The notes below the pieces were generated by a model that was not told the origin of the DNA, did not search any database, and saw only the letters and a program-made list of their open reading frames with translations. Positions 24,715 to 33,003 of a DNA stretch of 64,000 bases are shown in pieces; position 1 is the first letter of the stretch; every line of letters starts with the position of its first letter. The stretch is from Cellulosimicrobium cellulans (GTDB lineage Bacteria > Actinomycetota > Actinomycetes > Actinomycetales > Cellulomonadaceae): positions 62,001 through 126,000 of the forward strand of contig NZ_BJNZ01000007.1 in NCBI RefSeq assembly GCF_006539945.1. The letters run 5' to 3'. The position numbers and the translations under genes were made by a program.

Positions 24715-24834
24715 GACGGTCCTCTCGTCGGGGGCGGTTCCAGGGAGAGAGACCGCGCCCGACGCGATCCATGACGCGAATTCGGCCGACCTCGGCGCGA
24801 TCTGCGTCACACCGCGGCGACCGAAGCGCGCCAA

Positions 24835-24860
24835 CCCTGGTGCAGCATCGTGCACCAGGG
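24835..24860 (-). terminator. terminator of the SDR gene
   Basis: CCCTGGTGCA (24835-24844) pairs perfectly with TGCACCAGGG (24851-24860) around a six-base loop, 35 nt after the stop of the minus-strand SDR gene. Confidence 0.75.
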
Positions 24861-24894
24861 CTGGTCGGCTCGCGCGCCCAGGCGCGTCAGGAGC

Positions 24895-25641
24895 TCACCA
24901 GGCGACCGGCCCGGCGGCGCTGAGGAACGCGCCCGACGCCGCGTCGTCGGGCAGCCGCGCGGCCCGGACGACGACCTGCGCCGCCTCGGCGGGCGTGGTG
25001 GGGGCGTGCTCGCGGTTCCCGGGTGCGAGGTCGGTCTGGACCCACCCGGGGCACACCGACGTCACCTTCACGCGCGTCCCCGCCAGGTGCTTCGCGAGCG
25101 AGACGGTCACCGCGTTGAGCGCGGCCTTCGACGCCTGGTAGGCGGGGACGACCATGCCGAACCAGGGCGAGTCGGGGTCCTGCTGGTCGGTCAGCGAGCC
25201 CATGGTCGACGAGACGTTGACGACCCGGCCCGCCGTCGAGCGTTCGAGCAGGGGGAGGAGCTCCTGGATCACGGCGACCGCGCCGAACACGTTCGTCCGG
25301 AAGGTCCGCTCGAACACCGCGGGGTCCGCGAAGCGTGGCGTCTCGTCCCCGCGCCCGGACGTCGCCTCGGGCAGGATCCCGGCGTTGTTGACGAGGACGT
25401 CGAGGTGGTCGTGGCGCGCGGACAGCTCGGCGGCCGCCGCGCGGACGCTCGCCGGGTCGTCGACGTCGAGCGTCACGCCGGACACGTCGAGGCCGCGTGC
25501 GCGCAGGGCCGAGACCACGTCGCGGACGGCGTCCGGGCGGCGACCGGCGAGAACGACGGTCGTGCCGTCGGCCGCCAGCGCCTCGACGACCGCGAGCCCG
25601 AGCCCGCGCGTGCCGCCGGTGACCAGGGCGATGGACTGCAT
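24895..25641 (-). CDS. short-chain dehydrogenase/reductase (SDR)
   Basis: 248 residues, classical SDR. TGGTRGLGLAV is the cofactor motif (residues 8-18), followed by AGRR that favours NADP, LDVDD, VNNAGIL, VNVSSTMG and the catalytic YxxxK as YQASK. A carbonyl-reductase-like enzyme; substrate unknown. ATG with GGAGC site. A 15-bp perfect inverted repeat lies 15 nt upstream of the start. It follows the thiolase and acyl-CoA dehydrogenase genes on the same strand but is separated by 150 nt. Confidence 0.9.
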   Translation of the reverse strand: MQSIALVTGGTRGLGLAVVEALAADGTTVVLAGRRPDAVRDVVSALRARGLDVSGVTLDVDDPASVRAAAAELSARHDHLDVLVNNAGILPEATSGRGDETPRFADPAVFERTFRTNVFGAVAVIQELLPLLERSTAGRVVNVSSTMGSLTDQQDPDSPWFGMVVPAYQASKAALNAVTVSLAKHLAGTRVKVTSVCPGWVQTDLAPGNREHAPTTPAEAAQVVVRAARLPDDAASGAFLSAAGPVAW

Positions 25642-25655
25642 GGGTGCTCCTTCGG

Positions 25656-25692
25656 GAGTGGTGGTGCCGGCGTTCGACCGGCACCACCACTC
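25656..25692. repeat. 15-bp perfect inverted repeat between SDR and thiolase genes
   Basis: GAGTGGTGGTGCCGG (25656-25670), loop of 7, CCGGCACCACCACTC (25678-25692). Placed 100 nt after the thiolase stop and 15 nt before the SDR start. Either a terminator for thiolase or an operator for the SDR gene. Its core is shared with the 23-bp inverted repeat at 231-321. Confidence 0.75.
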
Positions 25693-25793
25693 TCGCCGGG
25701 CCCGCGAGAGGAGTCCGGCGGCGATCGGACGTCGCATCGCGACGCCACCCGCCGGGTCGTCAGGCGCCGGTGAGGCGCCAGGGGGGCGGGCTG

Positions 25794-27026
25794 TCAGGCG
25801 CGCAGGATCAGTGCGTCGCCCTGCCCGCCGCCGCCGCACAGCGCCGCCGCGCCGATGCCGCCGCCCCGGCGCTTCAGCGCGAGCGCGAGGTGCAGCGCGA
25901 GGCGGGCGCCGGACGCGCCGACGGGGTGGCCGAGCGCGATCGCGCCGCCGTCGGCGTTGACGACGTCCGCGTCGATGCCGAGGTCCGCGACCGACTGCAG
26001 CGCGACGGCGGCGAACGCCTCGTTGATCTCCACGAGGTCGAGGTCCGCCGCGGCGATCCCCTCGCGCTTCACGGCGGCCTCGATGGCCCGCGCGGGCTGG
26101 GAGTGCAGCGAGTTGTCGGGCCCCGCGACCTGGCCCGCCGCACCGATCTCGGCGAGCCACGGCAGGCCGTTGCGCTTCGCGAAGGCGCGGCTCGCGACGA
26201 CGACCGCCGCCGCGCCGTCGGACAGGGGCGAGCTCGACCCGGCGGTGATGGTCCCGTCCTGCACGAAGGCCGGGCGCAGGCGCTCCAGGGCCTCGAGCGT
26301 CGTGTCGGCGCGCACGCCCTCGTCGTGCTCGACGACGACCGGCTCGCCCCGCCGCTGCGGCACCTCGACGGGGGCGATCTCCTCGGCGAGGCGTCCGGCG
26401 TCGCGCGCCGCGGCGGCCCGCTGGTGCGAGCGCAGCGCGAACGCGTCCTGCTCCGGGCGGCCGATGCCGCGCGTCGTGCAGCCGCGGTCCGTGAGCTCGC
26501 CCATGACCTCGCCGCTGAACGGGTCGTTCAGGCCGTCGTGCGTGAGCGAGTCGGCCATCGTCACGTCCCCGAACGCGAACCCGGAGCGCGACCCGACGAC
26601 GAGGTGCGGCGCGTTCGTCATGGACTCCTGGCCACCCGCGACGACGACGCTCGCCTCGCCCGTGCGGACCAGCCGGGCCGCGTCGATGATCGCGGTGAGG
26701 CCCGAGAGGCACAGCTTGTTGATCGTCACGGTGGGCACGTCCCAGCCGAGGCCCGCGAGGATCGCGGCCTGGCGCGCGGGGCCCTGCTTGGCGCCCGCCT
26801 GCACGACCTGCCCGACGATCACCGTGTCGACCTGCTCCGACGCGACGCCCGCGGCCGCGAGCGCGCCGCGGATCGCGTGCGCGCCGAGCTCGGCGGCCGA
26901 CAGCGAGGCGAGCGCGCCGCGGAAGCGCGCGAACGGGGTGCGTGCGCCGTGCAGGAGGACCGGGGTGACCTCGTCCTCGGGGGTGACGGCGGCGGCGTCG
27001 GGCAGGGGGCTGGCGTCGGTGCTCAT
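25794..27026 (-). CDS. acetyl-CoA C-acyltransferase (thiolase)
   Basis: 410 residues. Thiolase landmarks: RTPFARFRGALA, the acyl-accepting Cys in TINKLCLSGLTA, GGQESMTNAPH, NEAFAA, GHPVGASGARLA with catalytic His, and the second catalytic Cys in ALCGGGGQGDA. Condenses or cleaves acetyl-CoA and acyl-CoA. An extra 20-residue acidic N-terminus precedes the core. Beside the acyl-CoA dehydrogenase gene, suggesting beta-oxidation or branched-chain catabolism. Confidence 0.94.
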   Translation of the reverse strand: MSTDASPLPDAAAVTPEDEVTPVLLHGARTPFARFRGALASLSAAELGAHAIRGALAAAGVASEQVDTVIVGQVVQAGAKQGPARQAAILAGLGWDVPTVTINKLCLSGLTAIIDAARLVRTGEASVVVAGGQESMTNAPHLVVGSRSGFAFGDVTMADSLTHDGLNDPFSGEVMGELTDRGCTTRGIGRPEQDAFALRSHQRAAAARDAGRLAEEIAPVEVPQRRGEPVVVEHDEGVRADTTLEALERLRPAFVQDGTITAGSSSPLSDGAAAVVVASRAFAKRNGLPWLAEIGAAGQVAGPDNSLHSQPARAIEAAVKREGIAAADLDLVEINEAFAAVALQSVADLGIDADVVNADGGAIALGHPVGASGARLALHLALALKRRGGGIGAAALCGGGGQGDALILRA

Positions 27027-27143
27027 GGGACTCCGATCCGGGGAGGGCGGGGAGACGGGGAGAACAGGAAGGAGCCCCGGCGCCGCGAGGAGGGGCGAGC
27101 GGCGCCGGGGAGCGGGGGGGGAGGGCGTACGCCCTCGGGACCG

Positions 27144-28385
27144 TCAGACGAACGCGGAGACGCCCGTGATGTCGCGCCCGACGATGAGCGCCTGGACCGA
27201 CTCGGTGCCCTCGTACGTGTGCAGGGCCTCGATGTCGGCGAAGTGCCGCGCGACGCGGTTCTGGAGCAGGATCCCGTTGCCGCCGAGCAGGTCGCGCGCG
27301 CTCGCGGCGACCTCGCGCGCCCCGCGGGTGCACGTGTACTTCGCGAGCGACGCCTGCGGGCCGGTGAGCGTCCCGGCCTCGTCGAGCCGCGTCATCTGCG
27401 CGACGAGGAGCTGGAGCTGCGTGATCGTCGAGAGCATCCGCGTGAGGCGCTCCTGCACCATCTGGTTCGCGGCGAGCGGGCGCCCGAACTGGACGCGCTG
27501 CTTCGCGTACGCGACCGCGGCCTCGTAGCACGCGACCGCGTGCCCGACGGCGGCCCACGCCACCCCGAGGCGCGTCGCGAAGAGGACGCGCGAGGTGTCC
27601 TTGAACGACCGCGCGCCGGGCAGGGCGTTCTCGGCGGGGACGAACACGTCGTCGAGCACGACGTGCGCCTGCCAGATCGCGCGCAGCGACACCTTGCCGG
27701 TGATGGTCGTGCCCGTGTAGCCCGGGGTGTCCTGCGGCACGACGAACCCGTGGACCTGGTTGTCGGCGTCATCACCGACCAGCCGCGCCCACACGACCGT
27801 GACGTGGCCCGACGACCCGTTGCCGATCCACTTCTTCTCGCCGTTCAGCACGTAGCCCTCGACGCCGTCGCGCGTCTCCTTGCGCGCCGTCGTCTCGAGC
27901 GAGACGGAGTCCGAGCCGTGGGTGGGCTCGGTGAGCGCGAACGCGCCGAGGATCTCCCCGCGCGCCATGGGCTCGGCGTACTTCGCCCGCTGCTCGTCGG
28001 AGCCGAGCATCTGGATGCTGCGCAGCGCGAGACCGCCCTGGACGCCGCAGATCGTCGCGACGGAGCCGTCGCCCCGCGACATCTCCATGGCGGCGAGGCC
28101 CGCCCCGAGCAGGCTCACGTGCGGGCGGCCCTCGACGTCGACGCCGTCGCGGAGCAGGTCGAGCTCGCCCATGCGCTTGACGAGGTCGAACGGGGCCTCG
28201 GCGCGCTCCCAGTAGTCGTCGATGACCGGGAGCACCTCGTCCTGGACGAACTGCCGGACGCGCTGCTGGTGGGCGCGGTCCTCCTCGGTCGCGTCGGCGA
28301 ACGCGCCGGCGTAGTCGAGGTCGAGCGGGGTCGCGAGGTCGTAGGTGGGCTCGGTGACGCCGGGCATGATCGGGGTGGTGGGCAT
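27144..28385 (-). CDS. acyl-CoA dehydrogenase (glutaryl-CoA dehydrogenase-like)
   Basis: 413 residues. FAD-enzyme blocks: FALTEPTHGSDSVSLETTA, EKKWIGNGSSGHVTVVWAR, RVQFGRPLAANQMVQERL and the C-terminal catalytic base region LHTYEGTESVQALIVGRDITG with Glu in YEGT, the arrangement of glutaryl-CoA and related dehydrogenases. Oxidises an acyl-CoA to enoyl-CoA. ATG at 28383-28385 chosen for its GGGAG site; the frame continues upstream only as shadow. Likely co-transcribed with thiolase (117-nt gap with a G-rich stretch). Confidence 0.92.
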   Translation of the reverse strand: MPTTPIMPGVTEPTYDLATPLDLDYAGAFADATEEDRAHQQRVRQFVQDEVLPVIDDYWERAEAPFDLVKRMGELDLLRDGVDVEGRPHVSLLGAGLAAMEMSRGDGSVATICGVQGGLALRSIQMLGSDEQRAKYAEPMARGEILGAFALTEPTHGSDSVSLETTARKETRDGVEGYVLNGEKKWIGNGSSGHVTVVWARLVGDDADNQVHGFVVPQDTPGYTGTTITGKVSLRAIWQAHVVLDDVFVPAENALPGARSFKDTSRVLFATRLGVAWAAVGHAVACYEAAVAYAKQRVQFGRPLAANQMVQERLTRMLSTITQLQLLVAQMTRLDEAGTLTGPQASLAKYTCTRGAREVAASARDLLGGNGILLQNRVARHFADIEALHTYEGTESVQALIVGRDITGVSAFV

Positions 28386-28582
28386 CGGTGCTCCCCTGGG
28401 AGGGCGGCTGCGGTCGGTCGTGCGCGACCGGCTCCGGCGCGGGTTCCCGGGTGCGGGCCCGGCGTCGGCGGCGGTCTCTCCCATAGTGCAGCGATACCCG
28501 GTCTCAGTCAATCTGAGACGGCGTATCGCGTCGGTCCTGGTGACGCCGTGCGGCCCAGCGGCTGCGGTCCTACCGTCGAGAG

Positions 28583-28930
28583 ATGGTTCTCGACCTGTTC
28601 GTGACGATGCACGTGCGCGACCACGACCCGGCGCGCGACTGGTACGTGCGCCTGCTCGGCTCGGAGCCGACGTTCGTCGCGACACCCACCGAGTCCGTGT
28701 GGGAGCTCGCCGAGCACCGGTGGCTCGTCGTCGAGCAGGTGCCGGAGCACGCCGGGCACGGCGTCGTCACGGTGTTCCGCGACGACGTCGACGCCTTCCT
28801 CGCGGCGGCGTCGGACCGGGGGATCGAGCCGGACCGGCGCGAGACGTACGAGGGCGGGGTCGTGAAGATCGTGTTCCGCGACCCCGACGGCAACGAGGTC
28901 GGGCTCAGCGGCGCGCTCCCGTCGTCGTAG
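28583..28930 (+). CDS. VOC (glyoxalase/bleomycin-resistance-like) protein
   Basis: 115 residues, one vicinal-oxygen-chelate module pair: FVTMHVRDHDPARDWYVRLLG at the start, RDDVDAFLAAASDRG in the middle and VKIVFRDPDGNEVGLSG at the end, the classical closing motif. Substrate unknown. ATG directly after the acyl-CoA dehydrogenase promoter region and divergent from it. The next gene starts 9 nt downstream. Confidence 0.85.
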   Translation: MVLDLFVTMHVRDHDPARDWYVRLLGSEPTFVATPTESVWELAEHRWLVVEQVPEHAGHGVVTVFRDDVDAFLAAASDRGIEPDRRETYEGGVVKIVFRDPDGNEVGLSGALPSS

Positions 28931-28939
28931 GGTTCACGC

Positions 28940-29608
28940 GTGACGACGACCGGCCGGGTGAACTGGGACGACGACGCCTCCGCGGGCACATGGATCGCGG
29001 AGCGGCTCGGGGAGTTCGGTCCGCGCGTCGACGGCACGGTCCCGCGCGGGTACGCGGCGTACGCGTGCGTCCCGCACCCGGGCTGGGACGACGACGTCAC
29101 GCTCGCGACGCGCACCGACGCCCTGGCCGCGGCGCTCGCACCCTTCACGGGCGACCAGGCGGTGCACCTCGCCCTGTGGACGGGCCACGCGTTCCTCTAC
29201 GACCACGGGACGGACCCGCGCGCGAGCTCGGGCGTCGCGCCGCTCGTCGGCTGGCCCGAGGACGAGCCGCGCCCGACCGCGGAGGAGATCGAGCGCGCGG
29301 TCGCCGAGGCGTGGGAGCACCTCGCGCCGACGCTCGTCGAGCGCCCCGCCGCACTGATGCTCCTGCTCCCGCACCGCGAGCACCACCTGTGGACGGGCAC
29401 GCTCGCCGACGCGGGCGCGTTCCGCGACCACGACCAGCCGCCGAACCTGTGGTGGCCCGAGGACCGGTCCTGGTTCGTCGGGACGGAGATCGACGCCGCC
29501 GCGACCTACGTGGGCGGGACCGAGGCGCTCGTCGAGGCGCTGTGCGCGGACCCGGCGCTGCGCGCGAGCCGCGCGGCGCCGTCGGACCTGATGCTGTTCG
29601 AGGACTGA
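28940..29608 (+). CDS. hypothetical protein
   Basis: 222 residues, acidic, no signal peptide or membrane helix. Ordered alpha/beta sequence: RVDGTVPRGYAAYACVPHPGW, VHLALWTGHAFLYDHG, EIERAVAEAWEHLAPTLVERPAALMLLLPHREHHLW and PPNLWWPEDRSWFVGTEIDAAATYVGG. Similar proteins occur as hypotheticals in Cellulomonas-type actinobacteria as far as I recall; no function known. GTG start, operon-like spacing behind the VOC gene. Confidence 0.65.
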   Translation: MTTTGRVNWDDDASAGTWIAERLGEFGPRVDGTVPRGYAAYACVPHPGWDDDVTLATRTDALAAALAPFTGDQAVHLALWTGHAFLYDHGTDPRASSGVAPLVGWPEDEPRPTAEEIERAVAEAWEHLAPTLVERPAALMLLLPHREHHLWTGTLADAGAFRDHDQPPNLWWPEDRSWFVGTEIDAAATYVGGTEALVEALCADPALRASRAAPSDLMLFED

Positions 29609-29647
29609 CCGGCGGCCACGGCTGCTGCCCCGCCACGGGCAACCGGG

Positions 29648-30358
29648 TCAGGCGGGCGCGCCCGCCGCCGCGGCGTCCGCCTCGGCGGCGGCTGCCGTGC
29701 GGCGGTTGATGCGCCACCACACGAAGAACCCGACGAGCGTGAACGCGCCGTAGAACACGTACATGAAGGCCGACGCGTAGAAGCCGGCCGAGATCAGCAG
29801 CGGCACGCCCACGACGTCCACCGCGACCCAGATCAGCCAGAACTCGACCCAGCCCTTCGCCATGCCGTACGTCGCGAGCAGCGAGCCCATGAAGATCCAG
29901 GCGTCGGCCCAGACGGGCTCGTACGACTCGAGCGCGCGGAACACGGGGGTGAGCAGCGCCGTCCCGCCGACGAGCGCGACGACGAGGAACGCGCGCTGAC
30001 GCCACGACGCCCAGCGCGGCACGACGGCGACGCCGTGGCTGTCCGCGTCGGCGTCGCCCAGCCGGGCCTGGGTCTTGCGCCACTGCACCCAGCCGTACAC
30101 CGACACGACGACGAACATCACCTGGCGGCCCGCCTGGCCCAGCAGGTTGACGGGGTTGGGCGTCGCGAACACCGCGCCGAGGAACACGGTGAGCAGCAGC
30201 AGGTTGCCGACGATGCCCACCGGCCACGCCCACACCTTGCGCCGCATGCCGCCCAGCGCCGACGCCAGGCCGAACCCGTTGCCCACGATCTCGCGCCACA
30301 GCAGGTGCTGGTCGCCGATCGTCAGCTGCGCGTCGAACAGCGCGTGGATCAGGTCCAT
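29648..30358 (-). CDS. ribM: riboflavin transporter RibM/PnuX (PnuC fold)
   Basis: 236 residues, seven or so hydrophobic helices. PnuC-family marks: WPVGIVGN near residue 45, YGWVQWRK in the middle, DAWIFMGSLLATYGMAKGWVEFWLIWVAVD in the second half. PnuC proteins facilitate uptake of nicotinamide riboside or, in the RibM/PnuX branch of actinobacteria, riboflavin. The clear FMN riboswitch in its leader decides for riboflavin. Transcription is expected to stop when FMN is plentiful. About 150 nt separate aptamer and ATG, enough for an expression platform. Confidence 0.88.
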   Translation of the reverse strand: MDLIHALFDAQLTIGDQHLLWREIVGNGFGLASALGGMRRKVWAWPVGIVGNLLLLTVFLGAVFATPNPVNLLGQAGRQVMFVVVSVYGWVQWRKTQARLGDADADSHGVAVVPRWASWRQRAFLVVALVGGTALLTPVFRALESYEPVWADAWIFMGSLLATYGMAKGWVEFWLIWVAVDVVGVPLLISAGFYASAFMYVFYGAFTLVGFFVWWRINRRTAAAAEADAAAAGAPA

Positions 30359-30509
30359 CGGATGTCCTCGTCCTCCCGGGCACGTCGGCTCCGGGGTGAG
30401 GGCGGGCGGCGGGGCCGGGCCACGAGGGCCCGACGGCGTCGCTCACCACGGCGGGGCCGCTCCCCGTCGTGCGGGCTCGCCGGAGCCCGGCCGAGGACGG
30501 CCGCGCCGC

Positions 30510-30632
30510 ACGTGCTTCCTCCCATCCGGACTGTCACCGTCGGTCCTGGAGTTCCACCAGGTCAACCGCGCGTGGGCGCGGGTCGCGGACTGTCACCGCC
30601 GGCTCGGAATTGCACCGACCCCGGAGCACGTT
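30510..30632 (-). promoter_or_regulatory. FMN riboswitch (RFN element)
   Basis: On the minus strand the sequence reads CTCCGGGGTCGGTG, AATTCCGAGCCGGCGGTGAC, AGTCCGCGACC, a variable stem, GACCTGGTGGAACTCCAGG, then ACCGACGGTGACAGTCCGG and ATGGGAGGAAG. These are the conserved blocks of the FMN aptamer in the right order, including both GGTGACAGTCC halves and the closing stem CGTGC/GCACG. It precedes ribM in the same direction. Confidence 0.97.
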
Positions 30633-30706
30633 CGTGCGTACTGCGTTCTGCAACCGCCGATGCTACCTGCGCATTCCCGACGCCGCGGCGATCGGTCGCT
30701 CGACGC

Positions 30707-30772
30707 GAGATCGGCACGTCCGACCGAGGTCGGCAATCGCGATGACCGAACTCGGCAGAAGCTGCCGATCTC
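30707..30772. repeat. cluster of four GAGRTCGGCA-like motifs
   Basis: GAGATCGGCA (30707-30716), a close copy GAGGTCGGCA about 20 bp on, GAACTCGGCA further on, and the inverted copy TGCCGATCTC (30763-30772). The outer two form a perfect 10-bp inverted repeat. The cluster lies directly after the TetR stop and upstream of the ribM riboswitch, where the ribM promoter should be. Confidence 0.6.
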
Positions 30773-30778
30773 AGCTGG

Positions 30779-31549
30779 TCACGCGAGCGCGTCGCGTACA
30801 GCGCGCGCGATGTCGTCCGCGACGCCCTGGGCGTCGGCCCCGGCGTCGACCACGGTGACGACGACGCGGCGTGCCGTGCCCGCGCCGTCCCCGGTGCTGT
30901 GCCGCTCGGCCGAGCCACCGTCGCCGTCGGTCGCGGCGTACCGGCCGACGGCCGCGCGGCGCAGGTCCGCGAACGCCTCCTCGAGGTGGGGGCGCAGGTC
31001 CTGGTCGGGGGAGCGCAGCCACCGGCGCAGGAGCGCGTTGTGCACGGCGACGACCGACGCGGCGAACGCGATGGACGCGGTGGAGCGGCGCTCGTCCGGC
31101 GGGAGCGCGTCGCGCAGGTACGCGGTGAAGGCGCGCTCGTAGCGATGGGTCGTGACGAGCTCGCGGTCGCGCAGCGCCGGCACCTGCTGGAGGAGCTGCC
31201 AGCGGGCCAGGGACGTCTCGCGCTGCCCGACGTGGTGGTCGAACACGAGCCGCGCCGCGCGGCAGACCTCGACGTACGGGTCGACGGCCGGGTCCGGCGT
31301 GAGCCGGCCCTCGGCGTCGGGCACGGGCCGCGTCGCGGCGAGCATGACGACGACCTCGTCGAGCAGGAGCTCGTGGTCCGCGAAGACCACGTCCTCCTTG
31401 GAGCCGTAGCGACGGAAGAAGGTGGCGCGGCTGACCTGGGCGGCGTCGGCGATCTCCTCGACGGTCGTCTGCTCGTAGCCCTTGCGGGTGAAGAGCTCGA
31501 TCGCTGCGTCGACGGCCTGGGCATGGGTGCGGCTGCGGACGTCGGTCAT
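30779..31549 (-). CDS. TetR-family transcriptional regulator
   Basis: 256 residues. N-terminal helix-turn-helix: AVDAAIELFTRKGYEQTTVEEIADAAQVSRATFFRRYGSKEDVVFAD (residues about 11-58), then a helical ligand/dimer domain. Residues 205-256 form an extra Gly/Ala-rich tail that is unusual in length. Its target is unknown. The methyltransferase gene ends 46 nt upstream on the same strand, so the two may form an operon. Confidence 0.9.
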   Translation of the reverse strand: MTDVRSRTHAQAVDAAIELFTRKGYEQTTVEEIADAAQVSRATFFRRYGSKEDVVFADHELLLDEVVVMLAATRPVPDAEGRLTPDPAVDPYVEVCRAARLVFDHHVGQRETSLARWQLLQQVPALRDRELVTTHRYERAFTAYLRDALPPDERRSTASIAFAASVVAVHNALLRRWLRSPDQDLRPHLEEAFADLRRAAVGRYAATDGDGGSAERHSTGDGAGTARRVVVTVVDAGADAQGVADDIARAVRDALA

Positions 31550-31595
31550 GCACCGGACGGTACACCGGTACCCGTCGCTCGCCCGGCCCAGGAGG

Positions 31596-32819
31596 TCAGG
31601 GCACGAGCCGGTAGAACCGGAAGAACGAGAAGTCGTCGACGGGCAGCACCTCGACGTCCGCGAACCCGGCCTCGCGCGCGTAGCGGCGCAGCGTCGCGGG
31701 GCGCATGACGGTCCCGGTGCCGACGGACGGTGGCGACGACAGCCCGTCGGGCAGGCACACGAACAGGCTGTACCCGTACATGACGCGGTCGACGTCGTCG
31801 GCCGGCGCGGTGAACTCCTCGCCGACGGCCTCGTCCATGACCACCACGACGCCGTCGGGCCGGACCGCGCGGCGCACGGCGTCGAGCACGGCCGCGGGTC
31901 GCGGCATGTCGTGCACGCACTCGAACGCGAAGGCGGCGTCGAACGGCAGCCCGGCGGGCTCGACGAGGCCGAGCTCGGCGGCGTCGGCGAGGTGGAACGT
32001 CACGCGGTCCGCGAGCCCTGCCTCCTCGGCCGCGGCGCGGGCCGCCGCGACCGACGGGCGGTCCACGTCGACGCCGTGGAGCACGGCCTCCGGGTAGGCG
32101 CGCGCGAGGGCGAGCGTCGACCACCCGAACCCGCACCCGACGTCCACGACCCGGGCCCCCGGCCGGCTCAGCGCGTCGTGGACCGCGGGGACCCCGGCGA
32201 GCGTCGGGACGAGCTCGCGCTCGAACCACGGCCGGTTGACCTCGGCCTGGGCCTCGCGCGCGTCGTCGCCGAGCTGGTCCCACGACACCCCGCCACCGTC
32301 GCGGTTCGCGTCGAGCAGGTGCGGGAGCTGCGGTCCGATCGCCCCGACGAACCGCGTGAGCGGCGCCAGGTAGGAGAGCGACGTCGTGTCGGTGAGGACC
32401 TCCGCGTGCGCGGCAGGCAGGGCGTAGAGGCGCTCCCGGGCCGCCGCGACCGGGTCGGCGGCGAGCGCGGGGCCCGCGCCCGGGTCCTCGGCGGCGAGGA
32501 TGCCGCTGGCCGCCTGCTGCTCCAGCCACTCGCGCGCGTAGCGCTCGTGGGTGCCGGTGCGCTCGGCGAGCCCGGTCGAGGTGAGCGGGCCGGCGTCGAC
32601 GAGCGCGCGGTACCACCCGAGCCGGTCGCCGACGTGGACCGCGAGGACGTCGATCGCGCCGAGCGTCGCGGCGAACAGGCGGTCGGCGAACGCGTCGGCG
32701 TCCGGGGCGGAGGCCCCAGACGCGGTGGCGCCCGGTGCGGTGGCGGCCGGCGGAGCCGGGTCGCTCCCCGCGCGGTCGTCCCTCGGGCCTCGGGGCCCGT
32801 TCTCGGCTGTGGCGACCAT
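31596..32819 (-). CDS. class I SAM-dependent methyltransferase with winged-helix N-terminus
   Basis: 407 residues. After a Pro/Ala-rich start, residues about 45-120 form a winged-helix dimerisation-like domain (LAVHVGDRLGWYRALVDAGPLTSTGLAERTGTHERYAREWLEQQAASG). The SAM fold begins with ARVVDVGCGFGWSTLALA, then GVDVDRPSVAAAR and FECVHDMPRPAAVLDAVRRAVRPDGVVVVMDE. Small-molecule O-methyltransferases share this layout; substrate unknown. ATG at 32817-32819 chosen for the GGAGG site. Divergent from hen1. Confidence 0.85.
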   Translation of the reverse strand: MVATAENGPRGPRDDRAGSDPAPPAATAPGATASGASAPDADAFADRLFAATLGAIDVLAVHVGDRLGWYRALVDAGPLTSTGLAERTGTHERYAREWLEQQAASGILAAEDPGAGPALAADPVAAARERLYALPAAHAEVLTDTTSLSYLAPLTRFVGAIGPQLPHLLDANRDGGGVSWDQLGDDAREAQAEVNRPWFERELVPTLAGVPAVHDALSRPGARVVDVGCGFGWSTLALARAYPEAVLHGVDVDRPSVAAARAAAEEAGLADRVTFHLADAAELGLVEPAGLPFDAAFAFECVHDMPRPAAVLDAVRRAVRPDGVVVVMDEAVGEEFTAPADDVDRVMYGYSLFVCLPDGLSSPPSVGTGTVMRPATLRRYAREAGFADVEVLPVDDFSFFRFYRLVP

Positions 32820-33003
32820 GCGCGGCCTCCGGCTGGACGTTGGCCGGGCGCGTGCCGTGGGCAGCGGCGCCCGTGGTTCGACGGTAGACCTCCGGAGCGT
32901 CCGCGTCGATGGGTGGAGCGGCTGAAACGTGGGTCGTCCACAGGTCGCTCGTCCGTCCACAATCCCGGTGCCCCGCCCGGCGCCGGATGGCACCATGGCG
33001 GCC

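Noticed and set aside
29648-30358. Nicotinamide riboside transporter PnuC
   Set aside because: The FMN riboswitch in the leader makes riboflavin the better substrate assignment.
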